DNA of 5,880 nt from Verrucomicrobiia bacterium (lineage in GTDB: Bacteria; Verrucomicrobiota; Verrucomicrobiia; CAIQCK01). Location: contig JAOACV010000190.1 in assembly GCA_026417675.1 (NCBI GenBank), positions 1-5,880 on the forward strand, given 5' to 3'. This document shows, piece after piece, positions 5,700-5,880 of this stretch; within the stretch, counting starts at the first letter, position 1, and the number at the start of each line of letters is the position of its first letter. The notes below the pieces were generated by a model. The model searched no databases. It had not been told where the DNA came from and saw nothing but the letters and a program-made list of their open reading frames with translations. The position numbers and the translations under genes were made by a program.

Positions 5700-5880
5700 G
5701 TTCCCGCCGGGACGTGTCACCGTCTTCGATTCCCTGTCTCTCTCCCAGGGGCAGGGGGTCCAGGTAGCGGAAGCGGCGCGCCTGGCCGAAGCAGGGGCGT
5801 CAGCCGAGGAGATCGTGCGCCACCTGCGGGACTTACAACGGCGCATCCACGTCTTCATCGTGCTGGACACGCTGGAGTAC
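5698..5880 (+). CDS. DegV family (fatty-acid-binding) protein, internal fragment
   Basis: DegV/FakB proteins bind a fatty acid and present it to the kinase FakA. The plus strand in the frame starting at 5713 reads RVTVFDSLSLSQGQG, then AARLAEAGASAEEIVRHL, and then HVFIVLDTLEY at the window end. This is the mid-protein pattern of DegV: VxVxDSxxxSxGxG, a helix with GAS..EI, then the strand before LEYL. It lacks the N-terminal domain of about 140-150 residues and continues past the window. The frame is open back to a TAG at 5530-5532, but that upstream part is antisense to the hydrolase and does not look like DegV; FPPG (5701-5712) may still belong to it. It is therefore joined mid-domain to unrelated sequence and probably comes from another locus or organism. 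Confidence 0.75.

Noticed and set aside
5700..5870. N-terminal extension of the hydrolase starting with ATG at 5870
   Set aside because: It is antisense to a clear DegV coding stretch, Arg/Ser-rich, and has no signal peptide or domain match, so the start is an artefact of the junction.

Overview
This looks like a short, high-GC metagenomic contig. Bases 1-19 are exactly the Tn5/Nextera mosaic end, so the left edge is a library-fragment end and not biology. No rRNA, tRNA or CRISPR was seen. The gene set is a futalosine-pathway menaquinone gene, a large two-domain alpha/beta hydrolase, an alpha/alpha-toroid protein and an IS630-type element, with many small intergenic repeats. This fits a PVC-type bacterium (Verrucomicrobiota/Planctomycetota-like), but that placement is inference at low confidence.

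Layout. (1) 21-896, plus strand: the 3' four-fifths of mqnC, a radical SAM enzyme, cut off by the contig edge. (2) 897-1325: a convergent intergenic region with stem-loops and two copies of a 58-bp repeat. (3) 1327-2465: a complete IS630-family insertion sequence with matched terminal inverted repeats, a TA target duplication and an intact DD35E transposase on the minus strand. It sits exactly in the stop codon of the next gene. (4) 2463-3446, minus: an unrecognised 327-residue protein with QW-like motifs of the terpenoid-cyclase/prenyltransferase toroid fold. (5) 3447-3680: a non-coding spacer with short repeats. (6) 3681 to about 5699, minus: a tandem alpha/beta hydrolase (acetyl-xylan-esterase/dienelactone-hydrolase-like) with a complete triad in the first domain and a second domain lacking the nucleophile. 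(7) About 5698-5880, plus: the middle of a DegV-family (fatty-acid-binding) protein, which begins mid-domain.

The genes do not form an evident pathway. The hydrolase, toroid protein and transposase are co-directional on the minus strand, and mqnC converges on them. The abrupt change at about 5664-5712, from an N-terminally truncated hydrolase to an N-terminally truncated DegV on the other strand, is most simply an assembly or library chimera. The most interesting real biology is the IS insertion: the CTAG target is restored at both ends, so the TAG stop of the interrupted gene is rebuilt from TA plus the first G of the IS, while the transposase takes its own TAG from the target. I saw no convincing new multi-gene system.
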